Made by a program: the position numbers and the translations under genes
The notes under the pieces: generated by a model
Databases searched by the model: none
What the model was told of the DNA's origin: nothing
Seen by the model: the letters and a program-made list of their open reading frames with translations, nothing else
Assembly (NCBI RefSeq): GCF_025949695.1
Contig: NZ_JAPDFL010000001.1
Coordinates: 1 to 64,000, forward strand
Length of the DNA: 64,000 nt
Direction of reading: 5' to 3'
Source: Pararhodobacter zhoushanensis
GTDB lineage: Bacteria > Pseudomonadota > Alphaproteobacteria > Rhodobacterales > Rhodobacteraceae
In this document: positions 41,471 through 50,664 of the stretch, piece after piece
Numbering within the stretch: the first letter of the stretch is position 1
How the letters are laid out: every line of letters starts with the position of its first letter

Positions 41471-42319
41471 ATGAGTCACGAAACATCAGGCACTGGCTGG
41501 GGCAACGCGGTCACGGTCTCTATCGAGGACGGCGTGGCATGGGTCACGATGAACCGCCCGGACAAGCGCAACGCGATCAACCCGGCCATCGTGCGGGAAA
41601 TGACGGCAGTGTTCGACGCGCTGGAAGCCGACGATGCGGCCGAGGTGATCGTGATCACCGGTGCGGGGGATGCGTTCTCGGCCGGGCAGGATCTGAAGGA
41701 ATACTTCCGCGAGACGGAAAGCTGGCCGCCGCACGAGCGCGACAAGCTGTTCGCGCAGAACGCCGCGTGGCAGTGGCGCCGCACGATGTTCTACCGCAAA
41801 CCGACCATCGCCGCCGTCAACGGCTGGTGCTTTGGCGGCGCGTTCCAGATCCTGATCGGCTGCGATCTGGCGATTGCCTCGGACGACGCGACCTTTGGTC
41901 TGTCGGAAATCAACTGGGGGATCATCCCGGCGGGCATCGTCACCAAATCGGTGTCGATGGTGATGAGCCAGCGCGACGCGATGTATTACATCATGACCGG
42001 CGAGACGTTTGACGGCAAACAAGCCGCCGAGATGAAGCTGGTCAACAAATCCGTCCCCGCCGATCAGCTGCGCGCCGAAGCGTCGAAGCTGGCGCAAACG
42101 CTGCGGGCCAAGAACCCCAACGTGCTGCGCGCCTGCAAGACCGCCTATCACCACGTGCGCCAGATGGGCTGGGAACAGTCGCTGGATTACCTGATGGCCA
42201 AGTCGGATCAAACCACCTTCCGCGACAAGTCGCGCGGGGCGGAAAAGGGCATGAGCCAGTTCATCGACGAAAAGAAATACCGCCCGGGTCTGGGTGCCTA
42301 TGACAAAGACGCGGGCTGA
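41471..42319 (+). CDS. p-Hydroxycinnamoyl-CoA hydratase/lyase (feruloyl-CoA hydratase), copy 1
   Basis: This 282-residue crotonase-fold enzyme hydrates feruloyl/coumaroyl-CoA and cleaves the product to a benzaldehyde and acetyl-CoA. VNGWCFGGAF and CDLAIASDDATFGLSEINWG (Glu146, equivalent to the catalytic Glu143 of the Pseudomonas enzyme), the Tyr in SLDYLMAK, and the C-terminal KKYRPGLGAY are hallmarks. Residue 73 is Gln in AGQDLKEYFRE, where the Pseudomonas enzyme and copy 2 have Met. It has its own MarR-controlled promoter and a GGGAGG ribosome-binding site, and is closed by a terminator. Confidence 0.88.
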   Translation: MSHETSGTGWGNAVTVSIEDGVAWVTMNRPDKRNAINPAIVREMTAVFDALEADDAAEVIVITGAGDAFSAGQDLKEYFRETESWPPHERDKLFAQNAAWQWRRTMFYRKPTIAAVNGWCFGGAFQILIGCDLAIASDDATFGLSEINWGIIPAGIVTKSVSMVMSQRDAMYYIMTGETFDGKQAAEMKLVNKSVPADQLRAEASKLAQTLRAKNPNVLRACKTAYHHVRQMGWEQSLDYLMAKSDQTTFRDKSRGAEKGMSQFIDEKKYRPGLGAYDKDAG

Positions 42320-42341
42320 GGACTTTCTCGGCGGATTGAAG

Positions 42342-42369
42342 GGGCGGCGGGGAAACCTGCCGCCCTTTT
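42342..42369 (+). terminator. Terminator after hydratase-lyase 1
   Basis: A GGGCGGC...GCCGCCC stem is followed by TTTT. The 30 bases 42342-42371 recur exactly, inverted, at 42941-42970. Confidence 0.75.
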
Positions 42370-42374
42370 GCATG

Positions 42375-42893
42375 TCAGGACGCGGCGAAGGCGGTCAGAA
42401 AGGCCGCGACCGCCGCGCGGTTCTCGGGCTCGGCCATGCGCTGCGCGATCTCGTCCGGCGTCAGTTTCATCAGCGCGAAGCGGGCGAAGACTTCGGGCGC
42501 GAAGCGCTGGCTGACCGTCCCCAGCACCAGCCGCAGTTGCGCCAACATGTCGTCGCCGCGATGCGAGGCATGCAGCAGCGCGAGGGGCTTGGCGACGATC
42601 TCGTCGCGCGACACCAGCCAGTCGATGGCGTTCTTCAGCCCGCCGGGGATGGCGCGGACGTATTCGGGACTGGCGATGATCACGCCGTCACTGGCGCGGA
42701 TCAGATCGGCGAAGCGCTGGACCGGGGCGGGCAGTGGCCCGGCTTCCAGATCAGGTGAAAACACCGGCAACCCGGCGATGCCGTCCCACACCGTCACGCG
42801 GTGCGCAGGCTGCGCAATCCCTGCCACCGCGCGCAACAGCGCCGTGTTGGTCGAAGCGGCCCGCCCGCTGCCCGAGATCGCGAGGATGTTCAT
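42375..42893 (-). CDS. NADPH-dependent FMN reductase
   Basis: This is a 172-residue flavodoxin-fold protein: MNILAISGSGRAASTNTALLRAV (FMN phosphate loop), DGVIIASPEYVRAIPGGLKNAIDWL (the SPEY-N-x4-P-x-x-L-K-N signature of the chromate/FMN reductase family). It may supply reduced flavin or act as a quinone or azo reductase. It is enclosed between two inverted copies of the same terminator and lies between the hydratase-lyase 1 gene and the transporter operon. Confidence 0.87.
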   Translation of the reverse strand: MNILAISGSGRAASTNTALLRAVAGIAQPAHRVTVWDGIAGLPVFSPDLEAGPLPAPVQRFADLIRASDGVIIASPEYVRAIPGGLKNAIDWLVSRDEIVAKPLALLHASHRGDDMLAQLRLVLGTVSQRFAPEVFARFALMKLTPDEIAQRMAEPENRAAVAAFLTAFAAS

Positions 42894-42940
42894 TCCCGCT
42901 TGGCTATCGGCGGCAGAGGCGAAGATCAACGCCGCGCACA

Positions 42941-42970
42941 GCAAAAGGGCGGCAGGTTTCCCCGCCGCCC
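42941..42970 (-). terminator. Terminator of the TctABC operon (inverted copy of 42342-42371)
   Basis: On the minus strand it is the same hairpin and TTTTGC tail as the terminator after hydratase-lyase 1, placed 22 bp past the tctA stop. Confidence 0.72.
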
Positions 42971-42992
42971 TTGCTTTTCTCGCGCTGTGCCC

Positions 42993-44531
42993 TCAATCGT
43001 CGGGCAGGTTCCGCGCCATCTCGCGCAGGTGGTCACGCCGGACACTGCGCGCCTTGATCGCACCATAGACGGTCCAGATCAGGACCAGTGCGGCCATCGC
43101 CATGAACATGCCCGAGATGGGGCGGGTGAAGAACACCGTGTAATCGCCCCGCGACAGGGTCAGCGCCCGCCGCATGTTCTCTTCCAGCATCGGCCCCAGA
43201 ATCAGGCCCAGCACCAGCGGCGCGGGCTCGAACTTGAGCGTGGTCATGACAACCCCGAGGACGCCGAAGAAGATCAGGACATACAGATCCACGACCGAGC
43301 TGTTCACGCTGTAAACACCGATGCAGATGAAGGCGATGATGAACGGATAGAGTACCCAGTACGGAATCGACAGCATCCGCACCCACAGCCCGATCAGCGG
43401 GATATTGAGCACCAGCAGCATCATGTTGCCGAACAGGAAGCTGACCAGCAGGCCCCAGAACAGATCGGGGTGCGAGTTGATCACCGACACGCCCGGCTGG
43501 ATGCCGTGAATGGTCAGCGCCCCCAGCATGATCGCCATGACGATATCGCCCGGAATGCCCAGCGTCAGCGTCGGGATAAAGGCGGTCTGCACGGCAGCAT
43601 TGTTGGCGGCTTCGGGCCCGGCGATGCCCTCGATCGCGCCCTTGCCAAAGCGCCAGGGCTCTTTGGACAGACGGCGCTCGGTTGCGTAGGACATGAAGCT
43701 GGCCAGCAGCCCGCCCGTACCCGGCAGCGCGCCAAAGAAGCTGCCCAGCGCGGTGCCGCGTCCCATGGCACCCCAGCTGCGCCGCCAGTCATCGCGGGTC
43801 GGCAGCATGGAGCGGAACGAGATGTCCTTGGCCTTGACCGTGCGGCCGGTGATCTGGCCGGCGTTCTTGATCACCTCGGGCAGACCGAAGATGCCCAGCG
43901 CCACGGCGACCAGCGGCAGGCCTTCGTAAAGCTCGTCCACGCCGTAGGAAAAGCGCAGCAGGCCGGAATAGAGATCGCGCCCGACCATGCCCATGATCAA
44001 CCCCAGCCCAATCATCGCCAGCCCTTTGATCGGCGAGCCAGAAGCGAGGGTCGAGGCGGCGATCATCCCCAGCACCATGAGCGAGAAGAAGTCAGGGGCT
44101 GAAAAACTGAACGCAAGGGCTGCAATGGGCGGGGAGAAGATCGCCATGATCAGCATGCCGCAGATCGAGCCGAAAAAGGACGCGATCGCCGTCATGAACA
44201 GCGCCACGCCTGCGCGGCCCTGCTGGGACATCGGGTAGCCTTCGATGCAGGTCACCGCCGAAGACGGCGTGCCCGGCAGGTTGAGCAGGATCGACGCGGT
44301 CGAGCCACCATAGTTCGAGCCATAGTAGATGCCCGCCAGCATGATCAACGCATGCGTTGGCTCCATGCCAAAGGTCAATGGCAGCAGCATGGCGATGGCC
44401 GCCAGCGAACCGATGCCGGGCAGAACGCCGATGAACGTGCCTAGCGACACGCCGAGAAAGCAGTAGGCCATCGCCTCCCACGAGAAGGCAACCGAAAAGC
44501 CCAGCGACAGATTTGAGACGAAATCGCTCAT
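42993..44531 (-). CDS. tctA: Tripartite tricarboxylate transporter, large permease TctA
   Basis: This is a 512-residue permease with about 12 membrane helices. GTFIGVLPGIGSLAAIAMLLP and YYGSNYGGSTASILLNLPGTPSS are the TctA signatures, and SFFGALPGTGGLLASF is the matching motif in the second half. With TctB and a periplasmic TctC protein it imports carboxylates using an ion gradient. Its ATG overlaps the tctB stop (ATGA). In this setting an aromatic acid is a likely substrate. Confidence 0.92.
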   Translation of the reverse strand: MSDFVSNLSLGFSVAFSWEAMAYCFLGVSLGTFIGVLPGIGSLAAIAMLLPLTFGMEPTHALIMLAGIYYGSNYGGSTASILLNLPGTPSSAVTCIEGYPMSQQGRAGVALFMTAIASFFGSICGMLIMAIFSPPIAALAFSFSAPDFFSLMVLGMIAASTLASGSPIKGLAMIGLGLIMGMVGRDLYSGLLRFSYGVDELYEGLPLVAVALGIFGLPEVIKNAGQITGRTVKAKDISFRSMLPTRDDWRRSWGAMGRGTALGSFFGALPGTGGLLASFMSYATERRLSKEPWRFGKGAIEGIAGPEAANNAAVQTAFIPTLTLGIPGDIVMAIMLGALTIHGIQPGVSVINSHPDLFWGLLVSFLFGNMMLLVLNIPLIGLWVRMLSIPYWVLYPFIIAFICIGVYSVNSSVVDLYVLIFFGVLGVVMTTLKFEPAPLVLGLILGPMLEENMRRALTLSRGDYTVFFTRPISGMFMAMAALVLIWTVYGAIKARSVRRDHLREMARNLPDD

Positions 44532-44992
44532 GGCCGCCACCGGATCACGTCAACATGCATATCCAGCCCGATCTTGAATATCAGTGTGGCAACAAGCGGC
44601 ACGGCAACTGCGACCGTCAGCTTTTGCGTCAGTGTTGTGTTGGTATCCGCCAGCGAAGCCAGAAACACCCCGACGCCGACCGCCGGGATCAGCCCGAAAC
44701 GCTCGATCATCACCGCGAAGGTGACGACAGCGGCCATGATCAACAGCGGCGCACGCAGCGGCGGAAACGAGAACTCGGTATCCGCCAGCGACTTTGTCCA
44801 CAGCCGTTCCAGGGCAATCACGACCCCCAGAAGCACCATGAACAGGCCGACATAAAAGGGGAAATAGCCCGGTCCGATGCGACGCGTCGTCCCGATATCG
44901 AAGCTGAGCGACTCGACGATGGCGAGTACGCCGATCAGGACGATAAACGCCCCTGCGCATACGTCGATTGTCTTGATTTTGGTCAACTGCAC
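44528..44992 (-). CDS. tctB: Tripartite tricarboxylate transporter, small membrane subunit TctB
   Basis: This is a 154-residue, four-helix membrane protein with GAFIVLIGVLAIVESLSFD, RRIGPGYFPFYVGLFMVLLG (the G-P-G/A-x-FP motif of TctB) and two C-terminal helices. It is translated with tctA and lies 109 bp after the first tctC. Confidence 0.9.
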   Translation of the reverse strand: MQLTKIKTIDVCAGAFIVLIGVLAIVESLSFDIGTTRRIGPGYFPFYVGLFMVLLGVVIALERLWTKSLADTEFSFPPLRAPLLIMAAVVTFAVMIERFGLIPAVGVGVFLASLADTNTTLTQKLTVAVAVPLVATLIFKIGLDMHVDVIRWRP

Positions 44993-45101
44993 CTCCCGTG
45001 CGCGGTAACCCGTGGGCTTTCAAGTGAGAACGTCGGAGAGCGTAGCCCCCCGACGCCCGATCGTTCTGCCGCCGGGGCTGACCCCCGGCTGCGGTGCTGT
45101 G

Positions 45102-46091
45102 TCAGTTCTTGGGGATACCGGCCAGATCGACCAGATAGGCCCCAAGCTCGACGTCATCGGCCATCTGCTGGTCAACTTCGGCCGGAGACGCGCGCCAGAC
45201 AATGCTGCCCGCGCCCGCCAGGAATTCGCGCGTTTCCTCGGTCGCAAGCACGCCGTCGAACATCGCCGCCAGCTGGTCGACGATCTCTTGCGGCGTGCCG
45301 GGTGCAACATAGGCCCCCCAGACACCGACCTGATCAACGTCCATGCCGAACTCGGTCAGCGACGGTACATCAGGCGCCACTTCCATCCGGGTGCCAGCCC
45401 CGGTGGCGAGCAGACGCAGGCGGCCCTCACGCTGCTGAACCAGGGCGTTCACCCCATCGGTCACAGCGAAATCAACCGCGCCGTTGACGACATCGGGGAT
45501 CATCTCGGCCCCGGTGCGATACGGCACCTCGACCGGGGAGGCCCCCAGTTCGGACAGGTACTGTGCGGTCAACAACCGGCCCGAGGTCGCGCTGGCACCG
45601 AAGGTGGCCTGATCGCCCGCTTCGAGCAGATAGGCGTTCAGGTCTTCAATCGTCTGGTGCGGAGAGTCAGGCCCCACAACCAGATAGAACGCCAGAGCGC
45701 TCAGCCCGGCGACACCCATCAGATCCGTGCGCGGATCGATGGCCGGGTTGTTCCACAATGAATAGTTCACGGCGGTGGAAAAGCCCGAGTGCACGTAGAC
45801 CGTGTACCCATCGGGATCAGAGCGCGCGACATACTCGGCCGAGATGCTGCCCGCAGCACCCGGCTTGTTTTCGACGATGATCGTGTGGCCGGTCGATTCC
45901 TGAATCCCGTTGGCAAAGTAGCGCACCAGAACGTCAGCACCGCTGCCGGCCGGAAAGGCACAGACAAAGGTGATCGGACGCGACGGATACGCGTCTTGCG
46001 CGAAGGCGGGCAGCGTGACGGCGGTGGCCATCGCGGCCCCGCCAGCAAGCGCCAGCAGCTGGCGGCGGGTCGTTGCAAAGAGTGTCTTCAT
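45102..46091 (-). CDS. TctC-type periplasmic solute-binding protein, copy 1
   Basis: This is a 329-residue Bug/TctC binding protein with a twin-arginine-like signal (TTRRQLLALAGGAAMATAV) cut after PAFA. It has YPSRPITFVCAFPAGSGADVLVRYFA, the NKPGAAGSISAEYVARSDPDGYT loop that contacts carboxylates through water, and VPSLTEFGMDVDQVGVWGAYV. It is nearest to tctB. Residues 13-129 are almost identical to copy 2, while the ligand-facing second half differs widely. Confidence 0.92.
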   Translation of the reverse strand: MKTLFATTRRQLLALAGGAAMATAVTLPAFAQDAYPSRPITFVCAFPAGSGADVLVRYFANGIQESTGHTIIVENKPGAAGSISAEYVARSDPDGYTVYVHSGFSTAVNYSLWNNPAIDPRTDLMGVAGLSALAFYLVVGPDSPHQTIEDLNAYLLEAGDQATFGASATSGRLLTAQYLSELGASPVEVPYRTGAEMIPDVVNGAVDFAVTDGVNALVQQREGRLRLLATGAGTRMEVAPDVPSLTEFGMDVDQVGVWGAYVAPGTPQEIVDQLAAMFDGVLATEETREFLAGAGSIVWRASPAEVDQQMADDVELGAYLVDLAGIPKN

Positions 46092-46196
46092 TGATCAATC
46101 CTCCCGTTTTTTTCGCTGACGGAGACGTGTTTCGCTCTCACCACGACCCCAGATCGTCGGCATGCCCCCCGCATCGGGGGGCATGCTGTCGCTTCG

Positions 46197-47186
46197 TCAG
46201 TTCTTGGGAAGTTCGGCCAGATCGACCAGATACGCCCCAAGTTCAACGTTCTGCGCCATGCGCTCGTCGACTTCGGCCGGAGTCGCGATCCACGGCACGC
46301 CACCCATGGTGCGCAGGTAGGCCTGCGTGTCCTCGGTTTCGAGCACGCTGTGGAACATGCCGGCAAGCGTATCGACGACATCCTGCGGCGTCCCTGCGGG
46401 CACATAGGCTGCCCAGACACCCATCTGATCGACATCCATGCCGAACTCGGTCAGCGACGGCACTTCGGGCGCCACGTCCAGACGACGGCCCGCGCCGGTG
46501 GCCAGCACGCGCAGACGACCTTCGCGCTCTTGCACCATCGCGGTCACCGGGTCGGTCACAGCGAAATCGACGCCCAGATTGACGACATCGGGAACCATTT
46601 CCATGCCGGTGCGATAGGGCACCTCGACCGGAGTGCCACCCAGTTCGGACAGGTATTGCGCGGCCAGCAAACGACCCGAGGTCGCGCTGACGCCATAGGT
46701 CGCTTCGTCGCCCGCTTCGAGCAGATAGGCATTCAGCTGTTCGATCGACTGGATTTCGGAATCGACACCGACGACGATATAGAACGGCTGTTCGTTGATC
46801 CCGGCCACGCCCATCAGGTCACTGCGCGGATCAATCGCCGGGGTGTTCCACAGCGAATAGTTCACGGCAGTGGAAAAGCCGGAGTGGACATAAACCGTGT
46901 AGCCGTCAGGATCCGAGCGCGCGACATATTCCGCCGAGATGCTGCCCGACGCGCCGGGCTTGTTCTCGACGATGATCGTGTGGCCCGTCGATTCCTGAAT
47001 CGCGTTGGCAAAGTAGCGTACCAGAACGTCAGCACCGCTGCCGGCCGGGAAGGCACAGACAAAGGTGACCGGACGCGACGGATAGGCGTCTTGCGCAAAG
47101 GCGGGCAGTGTGACGGCGGTGGCCATCGCGGCCCCGCCGGCAAGAACCAGCAATTTGCGGCGTGTGGTGGTGATAAACGAGTTCAT
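46197..47186 (-). CDS. TctC-type periplasmic solute-binding protein, copy 2
   Basis: This is a 329-residue paralogue of copy 1 and the first gene of the transporter operon. The signal region is TTRRKLLVLAGGAAMATAVTL. It has the same YPSRP and PDGYT motifs. From about residue 130 on (MGVAGINEQPFYIVVGVDSE) it diverges, so the two proteins probably bind different acids for one TctAB channel. The upstream region has a palindrome next to a TTGACT box. Confidence 0.92.
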   Translation of the reverse strand: MNSFITTTRRKLLVLAGGAAMATAVTLPAFAQDAYPSRPVTFVCAFPAGSGADVLVRYFANAIQESTGHTIIVENKPGASGSISAEYVARSDPDGYTVYVHSGFSTAVNYSLWNTPAIDPRSDLMGVAGINEQPFYIVVGVDSEIQSIEQLNAYLLEAGDEATYGVSATSGRLLAAQYLSELGGTPVEVPYRTGMEMVPDVVNLGVDFAVTDPVTAMVQEREGRLRVLATGAGRRLDVAPEVPSLTEFGMDVDQMGVWAAYVPAGTPQDVVDTLAGMFHSVLETEDTQAYLRTMGGVPWIATPAEVDERMAQNVELGAYLVDLAELPKN

Positions 47187-47707
47187 AGGGTCAATCCTCC
47201 CATTTTCCCTGATGACGACTTACGGTCCGCAGCCATCGTCAGTCGCCGCAGCCATGCCCCGTTCGCGGGTTCTGTGGCGCAGCGACGCCGATAGCGCGGC
47301 ATTGCCTCCTGTTCGTATACAGCATCATGCGAGGGAGACCCTCACAGTCAACAGCTATTTTCACCTCAAATCAGCGGGATGCGCCGATTCTGCGCCTGCG
47401 AAGTGACGCGCAATACATTGTTAATATTTACATTTTTACCTATATTCGGCTCCCATACATCACTTCAATTCTATCATATCAATTTATACGATGTCGGATT
47501 TCAGGGCATTTGCCCGCAGCCGGACCCGCCCGCCGCTGCCCTGAAATTCACCGATGCATACACCCATCGCCCCCGCCACGCGGCCAGCACAACCGACGGA
47601 TGTCTGATTCTGACACCAGCGCGCGGATTTTGCCGGATGGGATTACGATACATTGACAAATCGTGTTTGCCGTCAGCAAATTTCGCGCAACTCAGAAAGG
47701 ACGTTCC
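47187..47707. other. AT-richer intergenic region between tctC copy 2 and the SDR gene
   Basis: This is a 521-bp gap. It holds the transporter promoter (listed separately). A notably A+T-rich stretch at about 47400-47500 is unlike the rest of the window. A TTGACA at 47653-47658 could be the -35 of the SDR gene, with TTTGC-CGTCA-GCAAA as a small inverted repeat after it (47666-47680). No convincing ORF or RNA gene was seen. Confidence 0.45.
47328..47351 (-). promoter_or_regulatory. Candidate promoter/operator of the TctCCBA operon
   Basis: Minus-strand TTGACT (47351-47346) is joined to a 19-bp palindrome TGTGAGGG-N3-CCCTCGCA (one mismatch) at 47328-47346. The layout (a -35 box, then a palindrome with a three-base centre) mirrors the MarR-site promoters, but the half-site differs. 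Confidence 0.45.
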
Positions 47708-48436
47708 ATGCTGCTCAAAGATCGCGTTACCATCGTCACCGGAGCCAGTTCGGGCATCGGGCTTGCCATTGCCGAGGCACTGGCCGCACAGGGTGCCAAA
47801 GTGGTGGTCGCCGCCCGCAGCGCCGACAAGCTGGCCGCGCTGGTCACCCGGATCGAAGCCGCTGGCGGCACCGCGCTGGCCGTGCCGACCGACATGACGA
47901 ACGAGGCGCAGGTCGACGCGCTGTTTGCCGCCTGCCAGTCCGCCTATGGCCCGCCCGCGCTGGTGGTAAACAACGCCGGGATCGCCGACCATACGCCGAC
48001 AGTGGACCTGTCGATGGCGCGGTGGAGCGAAGTGATCGGCGCGAACCTGACTTCGGTGTTTCTGGGCGCGCGGGCGGCCATGCGGGCAATGATCGCGGCG
48101 GGCAAGCCGGGGCGCATTCTGAACGTCGGCTCGATCTCGGCCAAGGTGCCGCGCCCCGATACCGCCGCCTATACCGCCAGCAAGTTCGGGCTTGAGGGGC
48201 TGACCCGCTCGCTGGCGCTGGACGGCCGTCCGCACGGCATCGCCGTGTCGATGGTGCACCCCGGCTCGACGATCAGCAGCCTTGTGCCGGGCATCACCGA
48301 CCAGAAACGTGAAGGCACGATGGCCGCCGAGGACGTGGCGCGCGTGGTGGTCCTGATGGCCTCGCTACCGGACGACGTGAACCTCTATGAGAGCACGATT
48401 CTGCCGGTAACCATGCCCTTCCTTGGTCGGGGCTAA
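47708..48436 (+). CDS. Short-chain dehydrogenase/reductase
   Basis: This is a 242-residue classical SDR: TGASSGIGLAIAEAL (cofactor G-x3-G-x-G), VVNNAGIAD, NVGSISAKV with the catalytic Ser, and AAYTASKFGLEGL (Y-x3-K). An Ala-Arg pair after beta2 (VVAARSADKL) suggests NADP. The substrate is unknown; as neighbour of the FerA-like operon it might act on an aromatic ketone or alcohol. The start follows AGAAAGGACGTTCC. It is separated from the next gene by a MarR-type promoter. Confidence 0.85.
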   Translation: MLLKDRVTIVTGASSGIGLAIAEALAAQGAKVVVAARSADKLAALVTRIEAAGGTALAVPTDMTNEAQVDALFAACQSAYGPPALVVNNAGIADHTPTVDLSMARWSEVIGANLTSVFLGARAAMRAMIAAGKPGRILNVGSISAKVPRPDTAAYTASKFGLEGLTRSLALDGRPHGIAVSMVHPGSTISSLVPGITDQKREGTMAAEDVARVVVLMASLPDDVNLYESTILPVTMPFLGRG

Positions 48437-48453
48437 GAGCGCGTCGCAGCGCG

Positions 48454-48482
48454 TTGACAGATATACGGCTCCCTGATAACCA
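48454..48482 (+). promoter_or_regulatory. Promoter with MarR-type operator, site 2 (FerA-like operon)
   Basis: TTGACA (48454-48459) is followed two bases later by TATACGGCTCCCTGATA (48462-48478). This matches TATNAGG-N3-CCTNATA at all but one conserved position. A weak -10 (TAACCA) lies 17 bp from the -35. Confidence 0.62.
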
Positions 48483-48525
48483 AATCGCAGCGGGCCGACA
48501 GGCTCAGACTTTGGGGGAGAGCAGA

Positions 48526-50653
48526 ATGACGGTTGGCGACACGCAAAACGGGCTGGGCAAAGCAGCAATCGAACGGCTGCTGAACCCGCAGTCCATCGCC
48601 ATTCTTGGCGCCTCGCCCGAGCGCGATTCGATCGGTGGCGGGGTGCTGTCGAACCTTGAATCCTTTGGCTACAAAGGCGCGATCCATCTGGTCAGCCGCT
48701 CGCGCGACGAGATCAACGGGCGGCCCTGCGTCAAGACCATCGCCGAGCTGCCGCGCGACATCGACGTGGCGGTGCTGATCGTGCCGCACAAGGCGATCTC
48801 GTCAGTCGGTGGTCGAGTGCATCGCGCAAGGCGTCCGCGGGATCGTCGTCTATACTTCGGGTTTTGCCGAAGCATCGGACGAGGGTCGCCGCCAGCAGGA
48901 AGAACTGGCGCAGCTGTGCTCGGACGCCGGCGTGACGCTGCTGGGGCCTAACTGCATGGGCTACACCAATTTTGTCGCCGGCATCCCGATGACATTCGAG
49001 CCGATTGCCAAGCATGACGCCGGCACCGGCAACCGCGTCGCAATCATCGCACAATCCGGCGCGACGGCGGCCAACATCCGCTTTGCGCTGCAGTCGCGCG
49101 CAATCTCGCTGTCGCATGTCGTGGCGACCGGGAACGAGGCGCAACTGGGAGCCGAGGATTTCATCGAGCACGCGCTGGATGACGCCAACATTGCCGTGCT
49201 TGCCGTCTATGTCGAACAGCTGCGCGACCCGGCCCGCTTCCTGACCCTTGCCGCCCGCGCCCGCGCTGTCGGCAAGCCCATCGTCATGCTGCACCCCGGC
49301 TCCAGCGAGCGGGGGCGCAAGGCCGCCGAAAGCCACACCGGCGCGCTGGCCGGGGATCACGCCATGATGCTCGCCGCCGCGCGGGCCGAGGCGGTGGTCT
49401 GCGTGCCGACGCTCGATGAGATGTTCGACTGCTGCGCCATTCTGGTGCGCTTTCCGACGCCTGCGCCGGGTGGCGCGGGGATCATCACCAACTCGGGTGC
49501 GATCCGCGGGCTGGCCTTCGATTTCGGCGAAAGCGTCGGGCTGGAGATTGCGAAACTCGCCCCTGAAACCGAGGCCGAGCTGTCCACCCATGTGCCCGAT
49601 TACGTGCATGTCGATAACCCGTTCGACATCGGCACCACCGGTTTCGCCAATCCGGGGATCTATGGCACCTCGGCCACGGCGATGCTGAATGATCCGAATG
49701 TCGGGATCATTCTGAGCGTGCATGCCGGGGGCTCGCCGGGCATGCAGGAGAAGAAGATCGACTACCTGCTGCCGGTCTATGAGACCGCGCAAAAGCCCAT
49801 CGTCTTTGCGCTGATCGGCGATGACTACCCCCTGACCCCGCCCTTCGTGGACAAGGTCCGCGCCTGCGGCGTGCCGTTCTTCCGCTCGCCCGAGCGCGCC
49901 ATGCGGGCGATGAAACTGGTCAGCGACTATGCCGCCGCCCGGGTTGCCGCCGAAGACCGCGACACCCGCGATGCGCCCATGCTGGACCTGCCCGCCGGTG
50001 GCGCGGTGGTCGAGTATCTGGGCAAGCAGGCGCTGGGATCGGCGGGCGTTGCCGTGCCGCAGGGCGGAATGGCGAGCAATGTAGACGAGGCTGTCAGCAT
50101 CGCGAACCGCATCGGCTATCCGGTGGTGATCAAGGCGCAGGCCGCCAAGCTCAGCCACAAGAGCGACGCAGGCGCGGTGCTGATCAACCTGCGCGACGAA
50201 GCGGCGCTGCGCGACGGCTGGGAGAAGCTGATCGGCAACGTTCAGCGCGCCGCGCCGGGGTTGGAACTGGACGGTGTGCTGGTCGAGGAAATGGTCAAGC
50301 CGGGACTGGAGCTGGTCATCGGCGCGATGCGCGATCCGAACTGGGGCCCGATGGTGCTGGTGGGCCTGGGCGGCGTGTGGATCGAGGTTCTGAAGGACTC
50401 GCGCCTGATGCCTGCCGATGTCAGCGTTGCCCGTGCCAAGGCCGAGATCGGCAAGCTGAAAGCCGCCAAATTGCTGGGCGCGTTCCGGGGTCAGCCTGCG
50501 CGCGATGTGCAGGCGGTGGCTGAGGTTGCGGTGCAACTGGGGGCGCTGATGCGGGCCAATCCGCAGATTCTGGAAGTCGATATCAACCCGCTGGTGGTGC
50601 ACGCCGAGGGTGAGGGCGTGACCGCGCTGGACGCGCTGTTCGTAACCGAGTGA
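48526..50653 (+). pseudogene. NDP-forming acyl-CoA synthetase, FerA-like (feruloyl-CoA synthetase), frameshifted
   Basis: This would be the CoA-activating first step. The N-terminal CoA-binding part (LLNPQSIAILGASPERDSIGGG, HLVSRSRDEINGRPC) is in one frame up to about 48805. The rest (VVECIAQGVRGIVVYTSGFA, LLGPNCMGY, ESHTGALAGDHAMM with the phospho-His loop, and the ATP-grasp half VVIKAQAAKLSHKSDAGAVLINL) is in the next frame. One extra base near 48800-48810 explains it; removing it gives one protein of about 708 residues. The ADP/NDP-forming family includes FerA of Sphingobium SYK-6. The gene may be truly broken, or the base may be a sequencing error. The downstream ALDH starts 11 bp later. 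Confidence 0.8.
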
Positions 50654-50664
50654 GGAAGACGCAC

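Noticed and set aside
48454..48951. The N-terminal part of the FerA-like gene as an independent 165-residue protein
   Set aside because: Its last 50 residues are out-of-frame Arg/Gly-rich sequence, and the conserved fold continues in the next frame, so it is one split gene.
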